In this document: in pieces, positions 1 through 8,161 of the stretch
Layout of the letters: every line of letters begins with the position of its first letter
Numbering within the stretch: position 1 is the stretch's first letter
Origin: Myxococcales bacterium
Lineage (GTDB): Bacteria > Myxococcota_A > Polyangia > Polyangiales > Polyangiaceae
Assembly (NCBI GenBank): GCA_947473045.1
Contig: CANJCO010000038.1
Location: 1 to 45,671 of the forward strand
Length of the DNA: 45,671 nucleotides
Reading direction: 5' to 3'
Translations under genes and position numbers: made by a program
Notes under the pieces: model-generated
The model's input: only the letters and a program-made list of their open reading frames with translations
What the model was told of the DNA's origin: nothing
Database searches by the model: none

Positions 1-254
1 ACGAGCTCGGGATAGGCACGCGCCCAGGCCAACGCCCAGTCGCGGCGGTGCGTCAGCACCACAACGCGCCCGGCACACGGGCCGAGCTCCTTGTCGGCGC
101 GCTCGAGCGCAGCAGGTAGGAGGTCCAACCCAGTGGTGGGCGGGGCGCACAGCGTATGATCCTCGTATCCTTCGTCACGGAGGCGACGCAGCGTGTCGCG
201 CAGCGCCTGCCACGCGACTTCCCCGCTCAAGATGACCACGACGCGCTTGTGCAT
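1..254 (-). CDS. Partial protein of unknown function (3' end outside window)
   Basis: An open frame on the minus strand enters from the left window edge; its most plausible start is the ATG at 254, giving at least 84 residues beginning MHKRVVVILSGEV. The beginning reads like a beta-strand-first alpha/beta fold (RVVVIL, a helix, then a second strand RVVVLTH around residues 64-70), but I recognise no family motif. The frame stays open upstream to a stop at 351-353, so a GTG at 284 or a TTG further out is possible. No clear Shine-Dalgarno precedes the ATG. It is divergent from the sugar-modification cluster that starts at 435, so a surface-polysaccharide role is possible but is only a guess from position. 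Confidence 0.4.
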   Translation of the reverse strand, partial: MHKRVVVILSGEVAWQALRDTLRRLRDEGYEDHTLCAPPTTGLDLLPAALERADKELGPCAGRVVVLTHRRDWALAWARAYPEL

Positions 255-434
255 GTCGCAGCCGCGAAGCAGAGTCCGTGCCACTACTTGTCCGCCAGCG
301 ATGATGGGCGCGTGCGCCAATGCCGGCGTCAAGGCGCGCTCAGCCCACCGTCAACGCGTTGGCGCAGCATTGCGCGCGGCCCCCTGCAGTGCAGCGCTTC
401 GCAGTGTGGCGCGCCCAGTGCATAGCGTCGATGC

Positions 435-1244
435 GTGCAGAGCGCACTCAATCCGCCAGCCGACGAAGCTCCGCGCGACGCGTTTGTTCGCGCGTTCGCG
501 CAGCGCGGGGTTGTGGTCGTGCCCGATGTGCTGAGCGCAGACTTCGTCGCACGCGCGCGCGCAGAGCTCGCCGTCGCGATCGACAGCGAAGCCCGCGCCC
601 TCGGACGCCGGAACCATCCAGACTACGCGATGGTGCTGTCGTGCGCGCTCCACGGAGGCGCGTTCCTCGAGCTTCTGACCAACGAGCGACTCCTCGCACC
701 GTTCGAATGGATCCTCGGCGAGGGATGCATCGCGTACGCCTACCAGTCGTCGTCGATGCCTCCGTCGGGCAGCAACTACGCCTCGCGCATCCACATCGAC
801 TGCCCCCGGCTCGTGCCCGGCTGGGTGAGCAACGTCGGCGCCACCATTTTGCTCGATGACTTCACCGCCCAAAACGGCGCGACCTGGTTTTTGCCCGCGT
901 CGTTCGAACGCGCCGACGCCCCGGCCGAGTCCGAATTTTACGGCAGCGCCGAGCGGCTCATCGCGCCCGCGGGTTCGGTCATGTTTTTTCACGCGCGCAC
1001 ATGGCACGCTGGCGGCCGCAACGACAGCGAATCGTGGCGCCACGCGCTTACGATCAACATGTGCCGCTCCTTCATGAAGCAGCGCATCGACCTGCCACGG
1101 GCCATGACCGCCGCGAAGATCGACATCTCCGGCATCCCTTCGCGAGCGCTCCAGAAGCTCGGCTTTCACGCACAACCGCCAGCGTCCTACGAGGAATACT
1201 ATGCACCGCCTGAACAGCGAACCTACCGCCAGCGCGCCGAGTAG
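435..1244 (+). CDS. Phytanoyl-CoA dioxygenase (PhyH) family Fe(II)/2-oxoglutarate oxygenase
   Basis: A 269-residue protein with the PhyH-family layout. The facial triad is visible: HID at residues 120-122 (His and Asp ligands) and His191 in TWHAGGRN, with Arg195 or Arg202 as the likely 2-oxoglutarate anchor. Family members use Fe(II), O2 and 2-oxoglutarate to hydroxylate small molecules or carrier-bound substrates. The start is GTG at 435; an ATG at 431 is out of frame. Its last 44 bases overlap the methyltransferase that follows, and the next four genes are sugar-modifying, so the substrate is probably a sugar or acyl group of a surface glycan; that is inference. The length is normal for the family and no key residue is missing. 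Confidence 0.8.
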   Translation: MQSALNPPADEAPRDAFVRAFAQRGVVVVPDVLSADFVARARAELAVAIDSEARALGRRNHPDYAMVLSCALHGGAFLELLTNERLLAPFEWILGEGCIAYAYQSSSMPPSGSNYASRIHIDCPRLVPGWVSNVGATILLDDFTAQNGATWFLPASFERADAPAESEFYGSAERLIAPAGSVMFFHARTWHAGGRNDSESWRHALTINMCRSFMKQRIDLPRAMTAAKIDISGIPSRALQKLGFHAQPPASYEEYYAPPEQRTYRQRAE

Positions 1245-2100
1245 CGCCCTCGCAGGCGCCTCGTATGAGGCTGTGTTGCGGGCCAATGTCGACCTCCACA
1301 GTCAGCTCGCGGCCACGTACAAAGCGCACGAGCCGCACTACAGACCCGAGAACATCGCGCACGTCCGCTCGGTCATGCAGGAGCTCACGAGGCGAACCAA
1401 GGGCAAGCGCATGCTCGACCTCGGGTGCGGCGCCGGCTTCATGGTCGACATCGCGCGCGACCTCGTTACGCATATCGACGGCGTCGACATCACGCCCGCG
1501 ATGCTCTCGCAAATCGACCTGTCGGGCCCCGCGTCCATTCGGCTCTTCGAGTCTGACACGGCCACCGTTTCAGTCGCCGAAGGCGCGTACGACCTCGTCA
1601 CCAGCTACGCATTTTTGCACCACCTCAAAGACATCGGCCCGTCGCTGCGCACCGCCGCGCGCGCCCTGCGTGAAGGCGGCGTCTACTACGCCGATCTCGA
1701 CCCGAACGCGCACTTCTGGGAGGCCGCGAACGCGCTCGGCGACAGAGACGATTTGCACCCGATCCTCAAGCGCGAGGTCGACAGCGTGCTGTCGATGGAC
1801 GAACAGCTCGAGGCCAAATTCGGGGTCGCGCCCGACACCTTCAATCTGGCCGAGTACGGCAAGAGCCTGCGCGGCGGATTCTCCGAGGACGATCTGGTAG
1901 CGCAGCTGAAATCAGCCGGATTTCGTCATGTCGAGGTGAAGTACTACTGGCACATCGGGCAAGCTCGGATCGCGCACGATCCGTCGCTCGACGACCGAAC
2001 GCGGGCCGTCGTTCTTGAACAAATCGGCTTCATGCTCGCCGCTTCGCAGCCCCTTTCGCGTGCACTGTACAAGTATATCGGCTTTGTCGCGACGCGGTAG
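1201..2100 (+). CDS. Class I SAM-dependent methyltransferase
   Basis: A 299-residue Rossmann-fold methyltransferase. Motif I is LDLGCGAGF at residues 72-80, followed by GVDIT (acidic residue contacting the SAM ribose) and a motif IV-like segment around LVTSYAFLHH, the HH being typical of Methyltransf_11/25-type enzymes acting on small molecules. A C-terminal region of about 120 residues may shape the acceptor pocket. The ATG at 1201 lies inside the upstream dioxygenase gene (44-base overlap); an internal GTG at 1273 would shorten the overlap and cannot be excluded, because the conserved fold starts only near residue 28. It ends three bases before the NeuD-like gene. Inferred role: methylation of a sugar or its N-acyl substituent. 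Confidence 0.8.
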   Translation: MHRLNSEPTASAPSSALAGASYEAVLRANVDLHSQLAATYKAHEPHYRPENIAHVRSVMQELTRRTKGKRMLDLGCGAGFMVDIARDLVTHIDGVDITPAMLSQIDLSGPASIRLFESDTATVSVAEGAYDLVTSYAFLHHLKDIGPSLRTAARALREGGVYYADLDPNAHFWEAANALGDRDDLHPILKREVDSVLSMDEQLEAKFGVAPDTFNLAEYGKSLRGGFSEDDLVAQLKSAGFRHVEVKYYWHIGQARIAHDPSLDDRTRAVVLEQIGFMLAASQPLSRALYKYIGFVATR

Positions 2101-2103
2101 TTC

Positions 2104-2658
2104 ATGAAGCTGCTCGTCTACGGATCGCACGAGTTCGCCGAGGTGCTCGCGGACCAGGCGCGCGCGTCGGGACACGAGATCGCGGGCTTCGTCGACGACT
2201 TTCGATCCGCGCCGCACGTCGTGGGCACGTTCGAGCAAGCGCGCGCGCGGTTTTCGCCGAGCGACGTGGGCTTCGTGCTGGCCATCGGCTACGGGCACCT
2301 TCAGGCGCGCTGGCGCATTCAGCAGCAGCTCGTCGCCCTCGGCTATGCGCTCCCGGCGCTCGTGCACCCGCGCGCTATCGTTTCACCGCTCGCGCGCGTG
2401 GGGGCCGGCTCGGTCATCATGGAAGCCGCGGTCGTCAGCGTGGCAGCCAGCGTGGGCGAAGCGTGCGTGCTCTGGCCGGGAGCCACGCTCAGCCATCACA
2501 GCTCGCTCGGCCACAACGTGTTTCTGTCTCCCCGCGCGATTGTATGTGGAATCTCACAGGTAGGACCCCACACATTCATCGGGGCCGGCGCCGTGATCGT
2601 GGACCGCCGGCAGGTGCCCGAGGGGGCGTTCGTGAAGGCCGGGAGCGTCTTTTCGTGA
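2104..2658 (+). CDS. NeuD/PglD-type sugar O/N-acyltransferase (left-handed beta-helix)
   Basis: A 184-residue protein. The N-terminal 80 residues form a small Rossmann-like domain (KLLVYGSHEFAEVL, then GFVDD), which in NeuD/PglD enzymes binds the nucleotide-sugar acceptor. Residues 90-175 are hexapeptide repeats of a left-handed beta-helix, with the histidine pair in LSHHSSLG (residues 131-132) at the position of the catalytic base. Acetyl-CoA or another acyl-CoA is the usual donor. ATG start at 2104, three bases after the methyltransferase stop. Its stop overlaps the next start as GTGA, so it should be translated as a unit with the WbqC gene. With a WecE-like aminotransferase two genes downstream, N-acylation of an aminodeoxy sugar is the natural hypothesis. 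Confidence 0.8.
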   Translation: MKLLVYGSHEFAEVLADQARASGHEIAGFVDDFRSAPHVVGTFEQARARFSPSDVGFVLAIGYGHLQARWRIQQQLVALGYALPALVHPRAIVSPLARVGAGSVIMEAAVVSVAASVGEACVLWPGATLSHHSSLGHNVFLSPRAIVCGISQVGPHTFIGAGAVIVDRRQVPEGAFVKAGSVFS

Positions 2659-3356
2659 CGCGGCCGGCGCGCACGGTCGCCGTGCTTCAGTCGAACTACC
2701 TGCCCTGGAAGGGCTACTTCGACATCATTCGCGACGTCGATTTGTTCGTGTTCTACGACGACGTGCAGTTTACGAAAAACGATTGGCGCAACCGCAACCG
2801 CATCAAGACTGCGCAGGGGCCCCAGTGGCTGACGGTGCCGGTCGGCCAGAGCCTGGGTCGCCGCGTGTGCGACGTGCGGTTGCCCGAGGACGGCGCATGG
2901 GCGGCCAAGCACCTGCGCACGCTTGGGCAGGCCTACGCGCGGGCCCCGTTCGCTGGCGCGCACCTCGGCTGGCTCGAGCGGTTTTTGCTGCGTGAGCGGC
3001 CCGCGACGCTCTCGGAGCTCAACCAGAAGATGATCATTCACGTCGCGCGCGACGTGCTCGGGTTACCGGCCGAGTTCTCGTGCTCGTCGCGCTTTGCGCT
3101 CGGCGGATCGCGGGAAGACCGGCTGCTCGATCTGCTCGGCCAGGTGGGGGCCACGCGTTACGTCTCAGGCCCCTCTGCGCGGGGCTACATCACAGAAGAG
3201 CGGTTCCGGGAGGCGAACATCGATCTGGTCTACAAGCGCTACGCCTATCCCGAGTATGCTCAGCTTCATCCGCCCTTCGAGCATGCGGTCAGCATCGTTG
3301 ATTTGCTGATGAACGCCGGCCCGGACGCCTCGCGCTATATTTGGGACTACCCATGA
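2655..3356 (+). CDS. WbqC-like family protein (surface polysaccharide locus)
   Basis: A 233-residue protein with the WbqC-family signature at its N-terminus: AVLQSNYLPWKGYFDII, then FYDDVQFTKNDWRNRN and WLTVPV. WbqC proteins occur in O-antigen and other glycan clusters; I do not know an established biochemical activity for the family. The GTG start at 2655 overlaps the preceding stop (GTGA). The frame is open further upstream to 2463, but that would lie entirely inside the NeuD-like gene and lacks WbqC homology. The stop overlaps the next start as ATGA. The length matches the family. Confidence 0.82.
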   Translation: MTRPARTVAVLQSNYLPWKGYFDIIRDVDLFVFYDDVQFTKNDWRNRNRIKTAQGPQWLTVPVGQSLGRRVCDVRLPEDGAWAAKHLRTLGQAYARAPFAGAHLGWLERFLLRERPATLSELNQKMIIHVARDVLGLPAEFSCSSRFALGGSREDRLLDLLGQVGATRYVSGPSARGYITEERFREANIDLVYKRYAYPEYAQLHPPFEHAVSIVDLLMNAGPDASRYIWDYP

Positions 3357-4483
3357 TTCCACTGTTTCGCCCGACCCTGACCGGCCTCGAGCCTGAGCGC
3401 GTGGCCGCGGCGATGGCCGCAGGCAGCCTCTCGGGTGCGGGAGCGTTCGGCAGGCGCTGCGAAGCGTGGCTCGAGTCGGCGACAGGGTGCGCGCGCGCGC
3501 TGCTCGTGCCGTCGTGCACCCACGCGCTCGAGCTGTCGGCCATGCTGCTGGGCATCGGCCCCGGCGACGAGGTCATCGTGCCGAGCTTCACGTTCAGCAG
3601 CACTGCGAGCGCCTTCGCGCTCCACGGCGCGACGATCGTGTTCGTCGACGTGCTCGCCGGCACGATGAACATGGACGTCGCCGCTGCTGCTGCTGCCATC
3701 ACGAAGCGCACGCGCGCGATCGTTCCCGTGCATTATGCAGGCAACGCGTGCGACATGGGCGCGCTGATCTCGCTCGCGTCGGCGGCAAACGTCACAATCG
3801 TCGAAGACGCCGCGCAGGCGCTCGGAAGCACCTACCGCGAGCGACCGCTCGGCAGCCTCGGCGCCCTCGGCGCTCTGAGCTTTCACTCCACCAAAAACAT
3901 CCAGTGCGGCGAGGGCGGAGCGCTGCTGATTGGCGATCCGGCGATGGTCGATCGGGCCGAGATCCTGCGCGAAAAGGGCACGGATCGCGCGCGGTTTCTG
4001 CGCGGCGAAGTCGACCGGTACGCATGGCAGGAGGTCGGCTCATCGCTGCTGCTCGGAGAGCTGCCCGCGGCGTACCTGAGCGCGCAGCTCGAGGCGAGCC
4101 CCGAGGTGAACGCCCGCCGCGTGGCGAGCTGGGAGCAGTACCAAGCGGCGCTCGCTCCGCTCGAGCGCGCCGGCCATATCGAGCTTCCGCGCACCACGCC
4201 CGAGGCGACCCACAACGGTCACATTTTCTACGTGAAGACCAGAAGCCGCGCCGAGCAGGTGGCGCTCTCGGGGGCGCTCAAGGCCCGCGACATCGGCGCC
4301 GCGTTTCACTACGTGCCGCTGCACTCGGCTCCGGCCGGGGTGCGCGTCGGTCGGTTCTCGGGCGACGATCGCGTCACCACGGCCGACAGCGCGCGACTGC
4401 TTCGCCTGCCGCTCTACGACCGCATGGAGTCCGCCGACGTCGAGACAGTGGCCGCGGCGATCGCGCAGTTCTACGGCGCCTGA
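3353..4483 (+). CDS. wecE: WecE-like dTDP-4-keto-6-deoxy-D-glucose 4-aminotransferase (DegT/DnrJ/EryC1/StrS)
   Basis: A 376-residue PLP-dependent sugar aminotransferase. It looks colinear, without gaps, with the enterobacterial WecE/RffA family (also about 376 residues): the N-terminal IPLFRP segment, VPVHYAGNACDM, the EDAAQ acidic motif (151-155), Lys181 in SFHSTKN as the Schiff-base lysine, and the WecE-type block EKGTDRARFLRGEVD followed by GSSLLLGELPAAYL. The expected reaction uses glutamate to give dTDP-4-amino-4,6-dideoxygalactose (dTDP-Fuc4N). The ATG at 3353 overlaps the WbqC stop (ATGA). It is the last gene of the overlapping cluster. Substrate specificity is inferred from resemblance; other DegT family members aminate different keto-sugars. 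Confidence 0.88.
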   Translation: MIPLFRPTLTGLEPERVAAAMAAGSLSGAGAFGRRCEAWLESATGCARALLVPSCTHALELSAMLLGIGPGDEVIVPSFTFSSTASAFALHGATIVFVDVLAGTMNMDVAAAAAAITKRTRAIVPVHYAGNACDMGALISLASAANVTIVEDAAQALGSTYRERPLGSLGALGALSFHSTKNIQCGEGGALLIGDPAMVDRAEILREKGTDRARFLRGEVDRYAWQEVGSSLLLGELPAAYLSAQLEASPEVNARRVASWEQYQAALAPLERAGHIELPRTTPEATHNGHIFYVKTRSRAEQVALSGALKARDIGAAFHYVPLHSAPAGVRVGRFSGDDRVTTADSARLLRLPLYDRMESADVETVAAAIAQFYGA

Positions 4484-4490
4484 CGCCAAA

Positions 4491-4502
4491 AGCATGCATG
4501 CT
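4491..4502. other. Perfect 12-base palindrome in the gap after wecE
   Basis: AGCATGCATGCT is its own reverse complement and starts 8 bases after the aminotransferase stop. The octamer CTGCACGT follows it at 4501-4508 and recurs in the same 75-base gap. It could be an operator, but nothing shows which protein would bind, and a 12-base palindrome can occur by chance. Confidence 0.25.
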
Positions 4503-4558
4503 GCACGTAATACCCGTGAGCGCTCGACACGGCCCTGCACGTCGGGCACCGTAGCCCC

Positions 4559-5077
4559 GTGCAAGAGCTCACCGCGCACCCGCTGACCGCCGACGCCTAC
4601 GCTCCTTACGGCGACGTGATCATGGCGCGCCGTCACGGCGAGCCGGGATTGCCGGGAAATCAGGGCACAGCGCTGCGCTTTCCGCGTCTCGCGGAGCTGA
4701 TCGACGCGCGTCCGGGCAGGGCGCGCGCGAACCTCGGCATCTTTCGTTGCGCGCCGCGAACCGTGTGGCCGATGCCGCTGACGCTGCTCGAAAAACACCC
4801 GGCGTCGACGCAGCTGTTCGTGCCCATGAACGCGTCGCGGTATCTCGTCGTGGTGGCTCGCGGCGGCGACTCCCCCGATCTCGCCACCCTCGCGGCGTTC
4901 GTCGCGACAGGCGCGCAAGCGATCACCTATCACCCGGGCGTGTGGCACCACCCGATGATCGCGCTCGGCGACGTGACTGATTTTACCTGCCTCGTGTGGG
5001 AAGACGACTCGGACGACGACTGCGTGGTCTGCGCTTACGACGAAGCGGACCAGCCGCGTTTGCGCCTGCCTTGCTGA
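4559..5077 (+). CDS. allA: Ureidoglycolate lyase-like protein (AllA family)
   Basis: A 172-residue cupin-like protein matching the ureidoglycolate lyase family: LTADAYAPYGDVI near the N-terminus, LLEKHPASTQLFVPM at residues 77-90, and YHPGVWHHPMIAL at 124-136, where the family's conserved histidines lie. The family enzyme splits (S)-ureidoglycolate to glyoxylate and urea in allantoin breakdown. The GTG start at 4559 is the first in-frame start, and the N-terminus aligns as expected. No other purine-catabolism gene lies in this window, so the metabolic role is uncertain; the protein could act on a related compound. It is 40 bases upstream of proC. Confidence 0.75.
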   Translation: MQELTAHPLTADAYAPYGDVIMARRHGEPGLPGNQGTALRFPRLAELIDARPGRARANLGIFRCAPRTVWPMPLTLLEKHPASTQLFVPMNASRYLVVVARGGDSPDLATLAAFVATGAQAITYHPGVWHHPMIALGDVTDFTCLVWEDDSDDDCVVCAYDEADQPRLRLPC

Positions 5078-5117
5078 AGTCTCGACGCGCGGGCGAAGCG
5101 GCGCTACTGCAAGCGGA

Positions 5118-5954
5118 GTGATCGGCAAGAAAATCGGGTTTTTGGGCGGCGGCAACATGGCTGGCGCCCTCATCAAGGGACTGCTCGCTTCGGGCGCGGT
5201 GGCCCCCGGCGCCATCTGGGTGAGCGACGTCAAGCGCGAGCGCCTCGACCAGCTCGAGCAGCTGCACGGCGTGCGCACCACGCTCGACAACCACGCGCTC
5301 GTGCGTGAGGTCGACGTGCTCGTCGTGTCGGTCAAGCCTCAAGTCGTCGTGAAGGTGCTCGGCGCCATCAGCGGCGATATTCGGGGCGATCAGGTCATCG
5401 TGTCGGTCGCCGCCGGCGTGCCGCTGTCGATCCTCGAGGCCGTGTTGCCCGAGGGCGCGCATGTCGTTCGCACCATGCCGAACACCCCGGCGATCGTGCA
5501 GGCAGGCGCCACGGCGATCGCGCCCGGAACGCACGCCACGGACGACGATCTCGCGACGGCGCGCGCGCTGTTCGAAGCCGTAGGCCGCGTCGTCACGCTC
5601 GAAGAAGCGCAGCTCGACGCGGTCACCGGCCTGTCAGGCAGCGGCCCCGCGTACGTGATGCTCATGATCGAGGCGCTCGCCGACGGCGGCGTGAAGGTCG
5701 GACTGCACCGCGACACGGCGCTGCTGCTCGCGGCGCAAACGGTGTTCGGATCGGCCAAGTTGCAGCTCGAAACGGGCGAGCATCCCGGGCGGTTGAAAGA
5801 CATGGTCACGAGCCCCGGCGGCACCGCGATCGCGGGCCTGCACACCCTCGAATCGGGAGCGCTTCGCAAGACGCTGATCGACGCGGTAGAGGCCGCGACC
5901 AACCGCGCGAGCCAGCTCGGCGCGCTCATGGAAGCCAGCTTCAAAAAGGCCTGA
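5118..5954 (+). CDS. proC: Pyrroline-5-carboxylate reductase
   Basis: A 278-residue NAD(P)H-dependent reductase catalysing the last step of proline synthesis. The Rossmann nucleotide-binding motif is FLGGGNMAGA at residues 8-17. Further family marks are SVKPQVV, VRTMPNTP, the GLSGSGPAYV segment and the C-terminal VTSPGGTAIAGLHTLE signature. The start is GTG at 5118; the next in-frame ATG would remove the essential first strand. A GGAG directly abuts the GTG, closer than ideal. The length is typical. It is followed 10 bases later by a methyltransferase gene, so the two are probably co-transcribed. Confidence 0.93.
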   Translation: MIGKKIGFLGGGNMAGALIKGLLASGAVAPGAIWVSDVKRERLDQLEQLHGVRTTLDNHALVREVDVLVVSVKPQVVVKVLGAISGDIRGDQVIVSVAAGVPLSILEAVLPEGAHVVRTMPNTPAIVQAGATAIAPGTHATDDDLATARALFEAVGRVVTLEEAQLDAVTGLSGSGPAYVMLMIEALADGGVKVGLHRDTALLLAAQTVFGSAKLQLETGEHPGRLKDMVTSPGGTAIAGLHTLESGALRKTLIDAVEAATNRASQLGALMEASFKKA

Positions 5955-5964
5955 GGAGGGCGCT

Positions 5965-6654
5965 ATGGCCGAGAGTTTCGACCCGCAGACCAAGGCCGAG
6001 TTCGATCAATACGCCGGAAGCTACGACGAGCTGCACAAGCAGAACGTGGCCATCAGCGGCGAGGGCCCGGAGTACTTTGCAGTCTACAAGCAGCGCTTTC
6101 TTGAGCGGCTGCTGGGTCGGCAGCGCACGCCGCTGCTCGATTTCGGCTGCGGCATCGGCAACCTCACGCGGCTGCTCGTCGGCCCGTTCGCCGATGTCGC
6201 CGGCTACGATCCCTCGCTCGACAGCGTGGCGCTCGCGCGGCAGCGCGCACCGGAGGCCACGTTCTACGCGGACCTCGACGCCATTCCGCAAGGGCACTTT
6301 GGCGCGGTGGTCGTCGCCAACGTGCTCCACCACGTGCCGCCTGCCGACCGCGCTCCGCTGCTCGCGAAGGTCGCCCGAGTGCTCGCGCCGGGCGGCAAGC
6401 TCGTGGTGTTCGAGCACAACCCCCACAACCCCGTCACCCGCAAGGTCGTTCGCGATTGCGCCTTCGACGAAAACGCCGTGCTCCTGCCGCCAAGCGAGAC
6501 GCGCGGGCTGCTCGAAGGAGCCGGTCTCGGCCCCGCCTCGCTTGATTATATCGTGTTCTTTCCGCGGCCGCTCGCCGCCCTTCGCGGGCTCGAGCCGAGC
6601 CTGTCGTGGTTGCCTCTTGGCGCGCAGTACGCTGCCTGGGCGAGCAAGCGCTGA
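5965..6654 (+). CDS. Class I SAM-dependent methyltransferase
   Basis: A 229-residue methyltransferase with motif I LLDFGCGIGN at residues 57-66, an acidic post-I loop (GYDPS), VVVANVLHH as motif IV, and a post-motif strand (KLVVFEHNP). The EHNPHNP sequence after the last strand occurs in small-molecule O-methyltransferases; the substrate cannot be read from sequence. ATG at 5965 is preceded by a good GGAGG at the expected distance. It lies 10 bases downstream of proC and converges on citrate synthase across a hairpin at 6669-6694. It is not closely similar to the methyltransferase at 1201. Confidence 0.75.
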   Translation: MAESFDPQTKAEFDQYAGSYDELHKQNVAISGEGPEYFAVYKQRFLERLLGRQRTPLLDFGCGIGNLTRLLVGPFADVAGYDPSLDSVALARQRAPEATFYADLDAIPQGHFGAVVVANVLHHVPPADRAPLLAKVARVLAPGGKLVVFEHNPHNPVTRKVVRDCAFDENAVLLPPSETRGLLEGAGLGPASLDYIVFFPRPLAALRGLEPSLSWLPLGAQYAAWASKR

Positions 6655-6668
6655 GCCGAAATGACAGA

Positions 6669-6694
6669 AGCCGGCGCTCTTTCGAGGGCCGGCT
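6669..6694. terminator. Hairpin between convergent genes, possible bidirectional terminator
   Basis: AGCCGGC (6669-6675) and GCCGGCT (6688-6694) are inverted repeats; the inner bases extend the stem with CTC/GAG around a TTTC loop, with one G-G mismatch. It lies between the stop codons of the plus-strand methyltransferase and minus-strand citrate synthase. No clear T-tract follows on either strand, so intrinsic termination is only likely, not certain. Confidence 0.45.
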
Positions 6695-6717
6695 CCTGCG
6701 TCGCTGAAGGTCGCGGA

Positions 6718-8010
6718 CTACTTGCGCTGATCGAGAGGCGTGTAGTTCGTCTCGGTCGCGCCCGTGTAGATCTGACGCGGACGGCCGATTTTGGTGGAAG
6801 GATCTTCCATCATCTCTTTCCAGTGCGCGATCCAGCCGGGCAGACGCCCGAGGGCGAAGAGCACCGTGAACATGTCGGTGGGGAAGCCCATCGCGCGATA
6901 GATGATGCCCGAGTAGAAATCGACGTTCGGGTACAGCTTGCGCTCGATGAAATACGGATCGGTGAGCGCCGCTTCTTCGAGGCCCTTGGCGATGTCGAGC
7001 AGGGGATCGCTCACGCCCAGTTTATCGAGCACCTTGTCGGCGGCGACCTTGATGATCTTCGCGCGCGGGTCGAAGTTCTTGTAGACGCGGTGGCCGAAGC
7101 CCATGAGCCGGAAGGTGGAGTTCTTGTCCTTCGCCATCGCGACGTACTTCTTCACGTCGCCGCCATCGTTGTTGATGGCCTGCAGCATCTCGAGAACTTC
7201 CTGGTTGGCGCCGCCGTGCAGGGGGCCCCAGAGCGCGCAAATGCCGGCCGAAATCGACGCGAAGAGGTTCGCGCGCGAGCTGCCGACGATGCGAACCGTC
7301 GAGGTCGAGCAGTTCTGCTCGTGATCGGCGTGGAGGATGAGAAGAAGGTTCATGACCTTCTCCATCTCGGGGTCGACGTCGTAGCCTTCGGCGGGAACGC
7401 TGAACATCATGTTCAGGAAGTTCGCGCAGTATTTGAGGTCGTTTTTCGGGTAAACGAACGGCTGGCCGATCGACTTCTTGTAGGCAAACGCGGCGATCGT
7501 GCGCACCTTCGCGAGCATGCGCGCGATGGTCATGTCGATCTGGTTGTGATTGTTGACGTCGATCGCGTCGGGGTAAAACGACGACAGCGCCAGCACCATC
7601 GACGACAGCACCGCCATCGGATGCGCGGTCGACGGGAAGCCCTCAAAGAAGCGCTTCATGTCCTCGTGAATGAGCGAGTGACGCGTGAGCAAGTCGGAGA
7701 AGCGCGCGAGCTCGGCCTCGTTGGGCAGGTGCCCGTAGATGAGGAGGTAGCTCGTCTCGACGAAGGTCGACTTTTCGGCGAGCTGCTCGATCGGAATGCC
7801 CCGGTAGCGCAAGATGCCCTTGTCGCCGTCGATGAACGTGATCGCGCTCTTGGTAGAGGCGGTGTTCATGAACGCCGGGTCGAGCGTCACGTATCCGGTC
7901 TTCGCGCGAAGCTGCGCGATATCGATTGCAGTCTCGCCCTCGCTGCCGACCACGACCGGCACTTCGAGCTTCACTGTCTCACTGACTCTAATCTCCGCTT
8001 TGTCGCTCAA
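6718..8010 (-). CDS. gltA: Type I citrate synthase
   Basis: A 430-residue enzyme condensing oxaloacetate and acetyl-CoA at the entry of the TCA cycle. It resembles the hexameric GltA type. Catalytic residues are visible: His265 in GPLHGGAN, His307 in MGFGHRVYK and Asp364 in YPNVDFYSG, plus LHADHEQNCSTSTVR around residue 226. I place the start at the TTG at 8010, because GGAGG lies five bases upstream and the result matches E. coli GltA in length; an ATG at 8046 would add 12 residues but lacks a ribosome-binding site. Transcribed alone on the minus strand. Succinate dehydrogenase genes of the same cycle lie near the other end of the window. Confidence 0.95.
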   Translation of the reverse strand: MSDKAEIRVSETVKLEVPVVVGSEGETAIDIAQLRAKTGYVTLDPAFMNTASTKSAITFIDGDKGILRYRGIPIEQLAEKSTFVETSYLLIYGHLPNEAELARFSDLLTRHSLIHEDMKRFFEGFPSTAHPMAVLSSMVLALSSFYPDAIDVNNHNQIDMTIARMLAKVRTIAAFAYKKSIGQPFVYPKNDLKYCANFLNMMFSVPAEGYDVDPEMEKVMNLLLILHADHEQNCSTSTVRIVGSSRANLFASISAGICALWGPLHGGANQEVLEMLQAINNDGGDVKKYVAMAKDKNSTFRLMGFGHRVYKNFDPRAKIIKVAADKVLDKLGVSDPLLDIAKGLEEAALTDPYFIERKLYPNVDFYSGIIYRAMGFPTDMFTVLFALGRLPGWIAHWKEMMEDPSTKIGRPRQIYTGATETNYTPLDQRK

Positions 8011-8161
8011 GGTAGCCTCCGATGGACGGACGAACGATGCCTTCATCGCACGGCAGCGCGGCTTGGCATGGTAGCCCGGACTCCACGCAGCGCGTCACGG
8101 TTTTAGAGCGTGCGGGCGAAAATGGCGAGAGGCGCCGTGCAGCTTCCCGAACGCGGACGCC

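Noticed and set aside
255-434. Several small overlapping open frames before the PhyH gene.
   Set aside because: Arg/Ser-rich low-complexity translations without starts or motifs; treated as a divergent intergenic region.
8011-8046. ATG at 8046 as the citrate synthase start.
   Set aside because: No ribosome-binding site; TTG at 8010 has GGAGG at ideal spacing and fits the GltA length.
6661-8106. Plus-strand open frame of 481 codons opposite citrate synthase.
   Set aside because: Antisense shadow of gltA, whose catalytic residues are all intact.
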